Part shown: positions 42,943 through 51,833 of the stretch, one piece after another
How the letters are laid out: the number at the start of each line of letters is the position of its first letter
Numbering within the stretch: the first letter of the stretch is position 1
Source: Dolomitihabitans soli
GTDB taxonomy: Bacteria; Actinomycetota; Actinomycetes; Streptosporangiales; Streptosporangiaceae
Assembly: GCF_022213955.1 (NCBI RefSeq)
Contig: NZ_JAKNTW010000001.1
Span: forward strand, 558,001 to 622,000
DNA length: 64,000 nucleotides
Direction: 5' to 3'
Made by a program: the position numbers and the translations under genes
The notes under the pieces: generated by a model
What the model was told of the DNA's origin: nothing
Database searches by the model: none
Seen by the model: the letters and a program-made list of their open reading frames with translations, nothing else

Positions 42943-45441
42943 ATGAGTGCCACCCCGCAGGGGGGCGGTTTCCTCTACACGAACCGGGACGGGGCGTGGC
43001 TCGACTTCACGCGCCGCGACCTGGACATCGTGGACGGCCGTCTCCGGCTCAGCCACCTCCCGGCCCCGACCGGCCCGCTCCCCGCCGGGCTCGCCCAGCT
43101 GCTACCCCCCGACGGACCGGCCGGCCTGGCGGTCGCCCCCGGCGGCGACGTCTACCTCACGGGTCTCACCATCGATCACCACGGCGGCCACGGCCCGCAC
43201 GGCGGCCACTCCGGTCCCGGCGGCCCCGGCGGCCCCGGCGGTCCAGAAGGCCCCAGCGGTCCGGGCGGTCCTGGTTTCGGCGGTCCAGGCTACGGCGGCC
43301 CCGGCCAGGGGGATCACGGCGATCATGGGAACGGGGGCGGCCAGGATGGCCAAGGTGGGCAGGGCGGCTCCGCCGTTCATGCCGATCACGGCGGCTACGG
43401 CGGGCGGGTCATCCTGCGTGTCGACGGGTGCGACGGGCACACCGGACCGCCGGCCTGCCTCGGTGGCGTGGCCGGTGACCGTACCCGGCTGTACGATCCG
43501 CGCGGGCTGCTGGTGCACGCCGGCCGGCACGCGCTGGTCGTCGCCGACGCGGGGAGCCACCGGCTGCTGCTCTTCGACCTGGCGACCCGCCAGCTCCTCG
43601 ACATCTGGGGTGACACCGGCCTGCCGCCGGCGCCGAGCGGCCGGCCCGGCTCGTTCGACACCCCGGTGGCGCTCGCCGCGGACCCGGACGGCCACGTGTA
43701 CGTCGCCGACCGCCGTCGAGTCCAGCGGTTCACCGCCGCGGGCCGGGTCGTGCCCGGATTCTGGCGGACCCTGCGCGCGGCGGCGGGCACGGTGGCGAAT
43801 CCGGTGGCCCTCGCCGTGGTCACCGAGGCCGGTCGCAGCCGCGTCTGCGTCCTCGACGGCAGGGCGCTGCTCGTCGTCGACCAGGACGGGCACCTGCTCG
43901 AGGAGCACGAACTCGCCGTGGCGGGCGATCCGCTCGGCCTCGCCGTGACCGATGACGCGATCTACGTCGGGGAGAACGGCCCGGCCGGAGGCGGTGTCGT
44001 GCGGCTGCGACGCGACGGATCGTACGTGGGTTCCGCCCCGGGGTACGAGGGGCCCGTCGCCGCGCTGGCCCTGGATCACCGCGGCGGCCTGCTCGTCCAT
44101 CCCGGAGGCGGCAACCCGCCGGTACGGCTGGCGCTGAACGGCGCCTTCGTACGGCGGGGCATCGCCTGGGGAGGACCGTTCGGCGGCTTCAGCGATCTCG
44201 TCAAGTCGTGGCACCGGCTCGCGGCGACCATGGACGCCCTGCCCGAGGGCGCGCGAGCCGAGTTCTTCGTGCACACCGCGGACGACGCCGGCACGCCTCC
44301 TCCCGTCGGCCGGGACGGCGGGCGCCTCGGCGCGCTCCCCCCGGTCGGCCGGGGCGCCGCCGCGCCTGCTCCCGTGCGGCGCGGCGGGCACGCGACGGAC
44401 GAGCGAGGCGGCTCGCCCTCGGACGGCCCGGGGGGCGAATTCCCCGCCCCGGCCTGGGCGTCCGGCCCGCGGGAGCATCTGATCGACCGGCCGGACGCCA
44501 GGCTCGCCTGGGTCGGCGTGCGCCTCACCGGTGAGGGGACGACCTCGGCCGCCGTCGGGCAGGTCCGCCTGGAGTTCGACCATCGCGGCTACCTGGAGCA
44601 TCTGCCCGCCATCTACCGGTCAGACGACGCCGCCGCCTTCCTGCCGCGCTACCTGGCCCTGGCCGAGAGCCTCTTCCGCGAGGTCGAGGGCGAGATCTCC
44701 GGCCTGGACCGGCTGCTCGACCCAGGTGGCGCGCCGCCGCCCTTCCTGGCACAGCTCGCCCGGTGGGTGGCGCTGGACGCGGCGCCCGGCTGGGACGAGG
44801 CGCGGCTGCGCGACGCGGTCGCGGCGGCCTACCCCGGCTCGGCCCTGCGCGGCACGGCCGCCGGCCTGCGGGCGGCGCTGTGCCGCTTCACCGGCCTCGA
44901 CGCCTGGATCGAGGAACCCGTCGTCCAGGCGAGCTGGTGGGCACTGGCGTCCGGTCCGGCCGGCCCGGACGCCGAACGCGAGACCTCGGTGCTCGGGGTG
45001 ACGACCATGCTCGCCGCCGCCCGGCCGGAGGGCTCGGTGCTCGGCTCGACCGCCACGCTCGGCGGCTCCCATCTCATCTCCGGCGAGGAGTACGGCACGC
45101 CGCTGTTCGAGACGGTCGCCCATCGTTTCACCGTCCACGTGTACCAGGGCGCCGCTTTCAGCCACGACCGGCTGCGGGCCGTACGGGATCTGGTCGACCG
45201 GGAGAAACCGGCGCACACCGAGTACCAGGTCCGGGTCGTCGAACCGCGGTTCGTGATCGGTGTGCAGTCGAGGGTGGGGGCCGACGCCATCGTCGGCGGG
45301 CCGCCCGCCGAGGCGCGTCTGGACGGCGGCGCGGTGCTCGGCGAGACGTTCGTCCTGGGCGGCGATCCGCCGGGACGAGTCGGCGAACGCGCCCGGATCG
45401 GCGAGGACACGGTACTCGGGTCGGCGTCGGTCCACGACTGA
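42943..45441 (+). CDS. gpI-like CIS tail protein with NHL propeller and collagen-like insert
   Basis: The 832-residue protein has three parts. Residues about 60-150 contain a Gly/Pro/His-rich collagen-like insert (GPGGPGGPGGPEGPSGPGGP). Residues about 150-430 hold NHL-type propeller repeats (GLLVHAGRHALVVADAGSHR, DPDGHVYVADRRRVQRF). The C-terminal part from about 545 (YLEHLPAIYRSDDAAAFLPR, YPGSALRGTAAGLRAALCRF) is the phage tail protein I fold that completes the baseplate. The fusion of propeller and gpI is seen in other actinobacterial CIS; the collagen-like insert is unusual. Confidence 0.82.
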   Translation: MSATPQGGGFLYTNRDGAWLDFTRRDLDIVDGRLRLSHLPAPTGPLPAGLAQLLPPDGPAGLAVAPGGDVYLTGLTIDHHGGHGPHGGHSGPGGPGGPGGPEGPSGPGGPGFGGPGYGGPGQGDHGDHGNGGGQDGQGGQGGSAVHADHGGYGGRVILRVDGCDGHTGPPACLGGVAGDRTRLYDPRGLLVHAGRHALVVADAGSHRLLLFDLATRQLLDIWGDTGLPPAPSGRPGSFDTPVALAADPDGHVYVADRRRVQRFTAAGRVVPGFWRTLRAAAGTVANPVALAVVTEAGRSRVCVLDGRALLVVDQDGHLLEEHELAVAGDPLGLAVTDDAIYVGENGPAGGGVVRLRRDGSYVGSAPGYEGPVAALALDHRGGLLVHPGGGNPPVRLALNGAFVRRGIAWGGPFGGFSDLVKSWHRLAATMDALPEGARAEFFVHTADDAGTPPPVGRDGGRLGALPPVGRGAAAPAPVRRGGHATDERGGSPSDGPGGEFPAPAWASGPREHLIDRPDARLAWVGVRLTGEGTTSAAVGQVRLEFDHRGYLEHLPAIYRSDDAAAFLPRYLALAESLFREVEGEISGLDRLLDPGGAPPPFLAQLARWVALDAAPGWDEARLRDAVAAAYPGSALRGTAAGLRAALCRFTGLDAWIEEPVVQASWWALASGPAGPDAERETSVLGVTTMLAAARPEGSVLGSTATLGGSHLISGEEYGTPLFETVAHRFTVHVYQGAAFSHDRLRAVRDLVDREKPAHTEYQVRVVEPRFVIGVQSRVGADAIVGGPPAEARLDGGAVLGETFVLGGDPPGRVGERARIGEDTVLGSASVHD

Positions 45442-45476
45442 CCCAGCGCGAACAACACGGCCCACCAGGAGGAGCC

Positions 45477-46325
45477 ATGCAGGACACACGAAGGACGCCG
45501 GTGCGGATGGACTGGCGCGGCGGGCTGGCCACGCCCCGCCGTAACCGCTTCTTCCACGGCAAGATGATGGACGTCTACCACTTCGAGATGGAGACCGCCT
45601 ACGGCATCGCCATGCGAAGGATGCTGAACCGGCTGGTCAGCGGGGGCGGGGTGGTCTGCGGGCTCGACGTCGTCCGTGGTGCGGACCCGTGCACGATCAA
45701 GGTGACCGCCGGGGTGGCGATCGACGGGTGGGGCCGGGAGATCGTCGTGCCCGCCGACAGCGCGCCGATCGCCCTGCCCGCCGCGCTCATCGACCGGGTC
45801 TGCGGCGACGGCGACCAGTGCGCCGACCCGGCGGAGGAGGAACCCGCCACCGGGGAACGCCGCGCCGTACGGCGGGCCGACGAGCGCCGCGGCCACGACG
45901 ACGCCTGGGTCACCGTGACGTTGTGCTATCAGGAGTGCGAGAGCGACCCCGTCACCGTGCTCGCCGGTGACTGCTCCACCACCACGGCGGCGTGCGCGCC
46001 CGGAGCGGTCCGTGAGCAGTACCACATCGGGTTCGAACCCGGGCGAGCCGACCCGATCGAGGTGAGCTGCCGCTTTCCCGACATCCTCCGCCAAGGCGAG
46101 ATCGACTACGGCGCGCTCGCCCGCTGGGTCACCCGAAGCTGTCCCGACGTGCCCCGCGATCCCTGCATCCCGCTGGCCAACCTGCGCCTCGACTGCGACA
46201 GCGAAGACTGCCGGATCGACGACGTCGACATCGAGATCCGCCCCATCGTCTTCGGCAACGCCATCCTGTTCGACATGCTCAGCAGGATCGTGGACGAGCA
46301 GTCGGGCGACGGCCGGCGCCGGTGA
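45477..46325 (+). CDS. CIS accessory protein, paralog C (Cys-rich)
   Basis: The 282-residue protein starts at ATG 45477 behind AGGAGGAG. Head: RNRFFHGKMMDVYHFEMETA, LNRLVSGGGVVCGLDVV and TAGVAIDGWGREIVVPA, the same fold mark as in the paralogs at 40978, 41919 and 46371. It has about twelve cysteines in the second half (CYQECESDPVTVLAGDCS, CPDVPRDPCIPLANLRLDCD), suggesting disulfides or a metal site. Located after the gpI-like protein and before the cargo gene, so a role in cargo or fibre attachment is possible but unproven. Confidence 0.7.
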   Translation: MQDTRRTPVRMDWRGGLATPRRNRFFHGKMMDVYHFEMETAYGIAMRRMLNRLVSGGGVVCGLDVVRGADPCTIKVTAGVAIDGWGREIVVPADSAPIALPAALIDRVCGDGDQCADPAEEEPATGERRAVRRADERRGHDDAWVTVTLCYQECESDPVTVLAGDCSTTTAACAPGAVREQYHIGFEPGRADPIEVSCRFPDILRQGEIDYGALARWVTRSCPDVPRDPCIPLANLRLDCDSEDCRIDDVDIEIRPIVFGNAILFDMLSRIVDEQSGDGRRR

Positions 46326-46370
46326 CCCCGCCGGTGCGACCCACGACATCGATCTGCGAGGAGAGAACAC

Positions 46371-47132
46371 ATGCACACGACCACCACCCGGAACTCGGGC
46401 TGCTGCGGGCAGACCGGCCCGGGGCAGGCGGGATCCGCCGGCACCCTGGAACGCCCGCGCTACTTCCCCCGTCAGCTGATCACCCCGGACGAGCTGACGC
46501 TGGAGGCCGACTACTTCCGTGACCGGATGCGCCGCCACAACATGTACCTCCACGGCTGGGGCGTGGTCTGCGGCGCGCTGGTCTGCCCGGCGCCGGCGAA
46601 GACCGCATCCACGACCGGCCAGGCGGCCACGGAGCCATGGCGGGTCCGGGTCGAACCGGGCTACGTCCTCGGCCCGTACGGTGACGAGATCGTCATCGAC
46701 ATCCCCGGCGAGGTCCCGCTGCGCGGTGACGGAACCGCCGCCGACCCGTGGTGCGGCGAGATGTACGCCAGGGATCCGGCCGGACCCTTCTACGTCGCCG
46801 TCCGCTACCAGGAACGCCGGACGCGCCCGGTCCCGGCGCAACCGGCGGGCTGCGACTGCGAGGACCTGCCGTGCGAGTACTCCCGGCTCAGGGACGGCTA
46901 CGAGTTCGGCGTCCTGGACCACTGCCCCGGCTCCCACCGGCCTGACGACGAGACCGCCGCCGGCAACCCCGAGTGCCCGGCCTGCCCGGAGAGCCCGTGG
47001 GTCGTCCTGGCCGAGGTGACGGTCGACGCCGACGGCGTGGTCACCGAGATCGACAACTGCTCCTGCCGGCGGATCGTCGCCTCGGCCCGCGACGACTGGA
47101 GGCAGTGCGGCGGCGACACCTCGACCAGCTGA
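46371..47132 (+). CDS. CIS accessory protein, paralog D (Cys-rich)
   Basis: A 253-residue paralog with the head RPRYFPRQLITPDELTLEAD, RRHNMYLHGWGVVCGALV and PGYVLGPYGDEIVIDIPG. The Arg of the GREIV turn is replaced by Asp. Many cysteines occur (CDCEDLPCEY, CPACPESPW, CSCRRI), in pairs that could bind zinc. It directly precedes the DUF4157 cargo gene, 16 bases away. Function unknown; closest relation is to paralog C. Confidence 0.7.
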   Translation: MHTTTTRNSGCCGQTGPGQAGSAGTLERPRYFPRQLITPDELTLEADYFRDRMRRHNMYLHGWGVVCGALVCPAPAKTASTTGQAATEPWRVRVEPGYVLGPYGDEIVIDIPGEVPLRGDGTAADPWCGEMYARDPAGPFYVAVRYQERRTRPVPAQPAGCDCEDLPCEYSRLRDGYEFGVLDHCPGSHRPDDETAAGNPECPACPESPWVVLAEVTVDADGVVTEIDNCSCRRIVASARDDWRQCGGDTSTS

Positions 47133-47148
47133 CACCGGAGGAGGACGG

Positions 47149-50100
47149 ATGCGCGCACGCGGCATGGCCACCGAGAAGACCGAGGTCCGGAACGCGGCGG
47201 GTCCCGGGCGTACCAAACCGGCCCGGACGCCGCCTGTCGGCAACCAGGCGATGCTCGACCGCCTCGGGCGCCGGGGTGAGCCGCCGGAAGCCGGTCCCAC
47301 ACCGGTCGTGCAGCGTGCGTGCGGACCGTGTGCGGAGGGGGGTGGGGGCGGCTGCGCGGGGTGCGGCGATTCGCACGTGCCGGCTGTGGGCCCTTCCGGG
47401 GTGGTTCAGCGTGCGTGCGGGGGAGGTGCGGGCGACAGCGTGGGGTGCGCTGATTCGCACGTGCCGCCTGCGGGCGTGTCTGGGGTGGTGCAGCGTGCGT
47501 GCGGGCCGTGTGCGGAGGAAGGTGGGGGCGATTGCGCGGGGTGCGCCGACCCGGTCGTCCAACGCGAGGGTGGACCGGCGCCCGCCTCGGCCTCCTCGTC
47601 CGGCCTCGCCTCCGTGGCCGGTGTGGTGGCAGGGGGCGGCGGCCGTCCCCTGCCACCGGCGACCCGGACGCTGTTCGAGGAGGGGTTCGCGTCCGTCCTC
47701 GGATCCTCGTCGATCAGCTCCGCGCCGGCCGTCACGAGCCGGGCCATGACGGTCAGCCGGCCCGGCGATCCACTGGAGGGCCAGGCCGACAGCGTGGCCG
47801 CGCAGGTGCTCCGGGCACCTCGCGCACCTCATCCCGAGATGGTCCGTCCTGACTTCTCGCAGGTGCGCATCCACACCGACGGCCCGGCCGCCCGATCGGC
47901 CGCCGCTCTGAACGCCACGGCCTACACGGTCCGCGACCACATCGTGTTCGGTGCCGGCCGGTTCGATCCCGGCAGCGCCGATGGGCGCCGGTTGCTGGCG
48001 CACGAGTTGACCCACGTCCTCCAGCAACGGGCGTCCGGCGACACGGGCACGATCCACCGGCAGGCCTGCGCCCACGACGGCCGGCAGCCCGAGTGCGGCG
48101 GTTACCGTTGGCGACTGATCAACATCGTGACGGACGAGGTGATCAACGAGGACCTCGACCACCGGATCGTGGAGTCGGGGTTGGTCCCGAACTTCGGCGG
48201 GAGATGGGTCACACAGGTCCAGACCCCTCCCAACATGGTCAAGGGCGGCAAGAACCGGGGACGTGTCGACGGCCTGCGGGTCAGGGCGGCCGCGGCGCTG
48301 CGGGTGGAGGTGGTGGAGGTGAAGTCCAGGGCCACCGGCCACAACGGCGGCTGCGGGCTGGCGTCCAGAGAGGCAGCCGAGTACGTACGTCAGCTGAACC
48401 TGCTGGGGCCACACGTCGTCACGATCTCGCGGGTGCTTTCGGCCAACCCCTTGTTGAGACCGGCGGGCGGCAGAGTCGGCCAGGGGCAACGACGCATGCT
48501 GGCCGCCCTGGGCGTCGATCTCTCCCAGCAGCGGGTGGGCGAGGCGTGGAGGTTCCTCTTCAGCCTGGAGGAAAGGCTCGGCACCCGGTTCAGCACCCCT
48601 TTCAGCACCTTCACCGCCGCCGTGAACACCGACGGGGTGCCGGGCACCGACTACATGGTCGGTCCCCCGGTGCTGGTCGACTGCCGGAAGAGGGGCAAGG
48701 CGGGGGTCAAGATCCGCCGGCTGCTGTTCCAGGTCAACGGAGCCGGCGGGGTCAGCTACGGCTGCGACAACACCGACTGCCAGGTGGCGGAGGAGGACGA
48801 ACGGGAGGAGCGGGTGCGCGCCACGCGGCGTCAGAGTCGGAGCCGAAGCCGGCGTCAGACGGTGGACGCGTCGCAGACGCCCGGCGAAGCGCCGGAACCC
48901 AGCCGGATCCCGCTGGTCGCGATCGGCGCGGGGGCGGTGGCGACCGCCGCCGGCCTGGCCGCGGCCAGGCGGCAGGCGGCAAGGGCCGCAGCCCGGAGGG
49001 CGGCCATCGAGCTCGCCAGGCGGGAAGCGGCCAGACGAGCGGCACTGGCCGCCGCGCGCAGGACCGCCGAAGAGGCGGTCAAGCGGCGGGCGGCGAGAGC
49101 GGCGGCGGCTGGAGCGGGAAGACGGGTGGTGGGCGGGGCGGCAGGCCGGGCCGTCGTGATCGCTGAGGCCGCGGCCTTCGTGCTGGTGCTGGCCACGGGC
49201 GAGGCGAAGGCGGAGCTCGGCCCCGGAAAGTCATCCCTGGAGGCGCTGTACGAGGTCATGACGCGGAACGGCACGCCGCCCTCGGCGGAGATGCGGCAAC
49301 TGATCGAGAACGATCCGGTGCTCCGTCAGTTGGCCGAACGGGCGGCCGAGACGGGAGACGCCGCCGGGCTGCAGCAGGAGCTGGATCGCCGGAGCCTGGA
49401 ATTCCTCCGCGACCACGCCCACGAGCTGACCGAGGAGGAACTCGACCTACTGCTGGCACCCGGCGCCGCGAGGGGGGCAGGAGGTCCGCTGCCGCAGGAT
49501 GTGGAGCAGCTCCGAGCGGCCATCGCCGCCGAACGCGAACGCCGTGGCACGGCTGCGGTGTCTCCCGGAACGCGGCCAGGCGCAGGTGCGACCCCTGGTG
49601 GTGGTCCCGGTGGCGGCGCCGGCAGGGAAGGCGCCGGCAGGGAAGGCGCCGGCGGCGAGCGGGCGGGCAGGGCCGCCGGAAGCGGCGGAGCCGCTGGCGA
49701 GGAGGGGGATGCGAGGGCGCGCCGCGCGCGGTTGTCTCCCGAGATGCAGAGGCAGCTGGCGGCGGCCTCCGCGCCAAGGAGGGCGCTCGCCGAAGCGATC
49801 ATCTCAGGCGGCGGCCAGGGCCCGGCGGTCGATGCCGAGGCGGTGCGCCGGATCCTCGCCGCCATCCCCGCCGACCTCACGGATGCCGAATCCGGCCAGC
49901 TGGCCGAGCGAGTCGGGCCGGCTGCGGGAAGATCGGTCGAGGAGGTCGTGGCGTCCATCGGCAGGGGCGTCTCGGAGGTCCGGGCGGGCGCGCGGGCGGA
50001 ACGCGGCGCGCAGGGAGCCGACGCGGTGGGCCCGGCTCAGGCGCCGACCCCGCAGGAGGCGGCGGCGGCCCGTGCCGAGTACGTCAACGCGATCATCGAG

Positions 50101-50412
50101 AACATCAGGGATTATCCGTTCTGGAATGAGATCCCCGTCAACGGCTACCGCTTCGTGACGACCGGCGCCACGAACTTCCGCAACGCGGAACCGGGCAGGT
50201 CGGTCGAGGTGATCCTCCTCGTCCGGCAGCAGGTCGGGGGGACCGTGATCAGGGCGGCGGGCACCGGCAGAGCCGCGGTGATCGATCGGAGAGAGACCAC
50301 CCTGACGATCGAGTCGCGGAGTTCGATCCTGCTCGTCACCGAAGCTCGTGAGACCGTCACCAACCCGGCGGGCCGGCGTTTCACCGGCCGGTTGGTCGGC
50401 GCCGGCCGGTGA
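47149..50412 (+). CDS. DUF4157 (eCIS-core) protein, likely cargo or effector
   Basis: A 1087-residue protein, ATG 47149 behind GGAGGAGG. Order: a disordered head with three ACGPCAEGGGGGCAGC-type Cys repeats (residues about 60-140), a DUF4157 domain (about 195-310) with HELTH at 285-289, which is the zinc-protease-like mark common in CIS-linked toxins, then a domain with Asp374 and VEVVEVKS (Glu390, Lys392) in the spacing of PD-(D/E)XK nucleases, an Ala/Arg-rich helical stretch (about 580-660, including a possible membrane helix), Gly-rich linkers and a C-terminal beta domain of about 110 residues. Toxic action is inferred; no standard toxin family is recognised. Confidence 0.82.
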   Translation: MRARGMATEKTEVRNAAGPGRTKPARTPPVGNQAMLDRLGRRGEPPEAGPTPVVQRACGPCAEGGGGGCAGCGDSHVPAVGPSGVVQRACGGGAGDSVGCADSHVPPAGVSGVVQRACGPCAEEGGGDCAGCADPVVQREGGPAPASASSSGLASVAGVVAGGGGRPLPPATRTLFEEGFASVLGSSSISSAPAVTSRAMTVSRPGDPLEGQADSVAAQVLRAPRAPHPEMVRPDFSQVRIHTDGPAARSAAALNATAYTVRDHIVFGAGRFDPGSADGRRLLAHELTHVLQQRASGDTGTIHRQACAHDGRQPECGGYRWRLINIVTDEVINEDLDHRIVESGLVPNFGGRWVTQVQTPPNMVKGGKNRGRVDGLRVRAAAALRVEVVEVKSRATGHNGGCGLASREAAEYVRQLNLLGPHVVTISRVLSANPLLRPAGGRVGQGQRRMLAALGVDLSQQRVGEAWRFLFSLEERLGTRFSTPFSTFTAAVNTDGVPGTDYMVGPPVLVDCRKRGKAGVKIRRLLFQVNGAGGVSYGCDNTDCQVAEEDEREERVRATRRQSRSRSRRQTVDASQTPGEAPEPSRIPLVAIGAGAVATAAGLAAARRQAARAAARRAAIELARREAARRAALAAARRTAEEAVKRRAARAAAAGAGRRVVGGAAGRAVVIAEAAAFVLVLATGEAKAELGPGKSSLEALYEVMTRNGTPPSAEMRQLIENDPVLRQLAERAAETGDAAGLQQELDRRSLEFLRDHAHELTEEELDLLLAPGAARGAGGPLPQDVEQLRAAIAAERERRGTAAVSPGTRPGAGATPGGGPGGGAGREGAGREGAGGERAGRAAGSGGAAGEEGDARARRARLSPEMQRQLAAASAPRRALAEAIISGGGQGPAVDAEAVRRILAAIPADLTDAESGQLAERVGPAAGRSVEEVVASIGRGVSEVRAGARAERGAQGADAVGPAQAPTPQEAAAARAEYVNAIIENIRDYPFWNEIPVNGYRFVTTGATNFRNAEPGRSVEVILLVRQQVGGTVIRAAGTGRAAVIDRRETTLTIESRSSILLVTEARETVTNPAGRRFTGRLVGAGR

Positions 50413-50729
50413 CCGGTCGCCGATTCGCCGATTCGCCGATTCGCCGATTCGCAGGGGCGGCGGGGCGGTGTCGTAGCGGTCGGCGACCGAGTCGGCGGTC
50501 ACGGCGGAGCATGCGGCGCATGGTGGGGATCAGCACGGTTGGTCGGCGCTGGCCGGGGACCGGTCACCGGATGCTTTCCGCGGATCGCCGGGGCGGTGTT
50601 GTAGCGGTCGGCGACCGAGTCGGCGGTCACGGCAGAGCGTGCGGCGCATGGTGGGGATCAGCATGGTGCGGGGGAGTACCGTGAGGAGGATCTGTCGTGC
50701 ACGGCTTCCGGGCGTCGGCAGATCCTTCG
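50413..50729. other. Repeat-filled gap between cargo gene and SARP gene
   Basis: The 317 bases carry four cgccgatt units (50418-50449) and two 79-bp direct repeats. No gene is supported on either strand; the region may hold terminators for the convergent transcripts. Confidence 0.5.
50461..50667 (+). repeat. Two 79-bp direct repeats, 128 bp apart
   Basis: 50461-50539 and 50589-50667 match with four mismatches (start cggggcggtg). The 8-bp cgccgatt array lies just before copy one. The copies sit between convergent genes and do not look like IS ends. Confidence 0.8.
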
Positions 50730-51500
50730 TCACGAGCGCGCGGGATGCGAGCGGGGGGTCGGAAGATCCACCAGCCGCAACAGCCCGGGGGAGGGCCTGA
50801 CTCCGATCTCCCGCCAGAGGAGCGCCGTGAAGGCGTTCACCGAGCGGACCGCCTCGGCGAAGTTTCCCTCGGCGAGGTGGATCCTGGCCACGAGATGCTG
50901 ACAGCTCTCACGCAGCGGCTCGTACTCGACGGCGGCCAAGGCCAGATCCAAGGCTCCGCCGTACAGGCCGCGGGTGAGTAGTTGCTCGGCGAACGCCTCC
51001 AGGGTGTGCAGTTGGAGCTGGCGGATGCGTTCTCTGAGGATCACGACCCACTCGTCGTACCAGCCGGGGAGCAGCACACTGCAGGGCATCAGCCAGTCGC
51101 TGTCGTCGACGACCTCGCCTTCGCGGAGCCGGCGGCTCAGCGACTGCAGTTCGGCGATGTCGACCTGGACCGAGGGGTTCAGGCGCAGGCTGGTCCGGCC
51201 GGTGACGATCAGCCCGGGGCAGGCCTTGCCGGCACGCCAGAGGGTGGTGCGGAGGTCGGACTGGGCGTGGGACTCCATGGAGTCGGGCCACAGGCTTCCC
51301 GCGGCGAGATCGCGAGTCGCGGTGCCGTGCAGGCCGAGGAACGCGACCAGCCGCCGGGCGCTGGGCGGCAACTCGCTCCAATGCGCATCCGCTGCTCTCC
51401 CGGTGGTCGTCAGGTCGAAGGCGCCAAGCAATCTCAGCCTGGTCGACCCTCCTGGCTCCGCACTGCCACCGGCCCCCGCGACAGCGGATCTGCTGTCCAT
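50730..51500 (-). CDS. SARP-family transcriptional activator (BTAD), putative CIS regulator
   Basis: A 256-residue small SARP with an OmpR-type winged helix (RLRLLGAFDLTTTGR, LPPSARRLVAFLGLHG, DLAAGSLWPDSMESHAQSDL) and a bacterial transcriptional activator domain (about 105-250; ELQSLSRRLREGEVVDDSDW, LLPGWYDEWVVILRERIRQL). SARPs activate secondary-metabolite genes by binding 11-bp-phased heptamers. Such an array lies before the CIS operon, so regulation of that operon is likely. I choose ATG 51500, preceded by GGAAGGG; TTG 51515 extends it by five codons. The gene has its own sigma-70-type promoter. Confidence 0.85.
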   Translation of the reverse strand: MDSRSAVAGAGGSAEPGGSTRLRLLGAFDLTTTGRAADAHWSELPPSARRLVAFLGLHGTATRDLAAGSLWPDSMESHAQSDLRTTLWRAGKACPGLIVTGRTSLRLNPSVQVDIAELQSLSRRLREGEVVDDSDWLMPCSVLLPGWYDEWVVILRERIRQLQLHTLEAFAEQLLTRGLYGGALDLALAAVEYEPLRESCQHLVARIHLAEGNFAEAVRSVNAFTALLWREIGVRPSPGLLRLVDLPTPRSHPARS

Positions 51501-51533
51501 TGGGTGCCCTTCCAATGCGGGATTTCGATTGCG

Positions 51534-51562
51534 AATTTATGCCCGGGAGATGGGGGTGTCAA
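51534..51562 (-). promoter_or_regulatory. Sigma-70-type promoter of the SARP gene
   Basis: On the minus strand TTGACA (51557-51562) and TAAATT (51534-51539) are 17 bases apart, near-consensus for the housekeeping sigma factor. They lie 33 bases before the chosen ATG. Confidence 0.7.
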
Positions 51563-51833
51563 GGGGGGTCTATTACGGCGGTAGCCTGAAACTAAAGAGG
51601 ATGCCGGAATTGGCATTGGTAATCACAGTATGGGCCTGAAATCGTTCCCTGCCGGGGTTTCTCATCTATCGCTCTGATCTGGTGGCGGAGTGTCGAGATC
51701 GTGCACCCCATCAAATCGAGAGCGAGCGGCCAGACGTCATTTTGGCCATATTAACGCAAATGTCCCAACCGCATTGTGACGAGTACGGCGGGCGTGACCG
51801 AGTTGCATTCGGCGCTTTCGAGACCGGACTTGG
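51563..51833. other. Intergenic region, no gene seen
   Basis: This stretch is less GC-rich than the surroundings and contains no frame with coding character; it separates the SARP promoter from the next minus-strand gene end. Confidence 0.4.

Noticed and set aside
44829-47300. Minus-strand frame of 823 codons opposite paralogs C and D
   Set aside because: Mirror of Cys-rich + strand genes without its own ribosome binding site.
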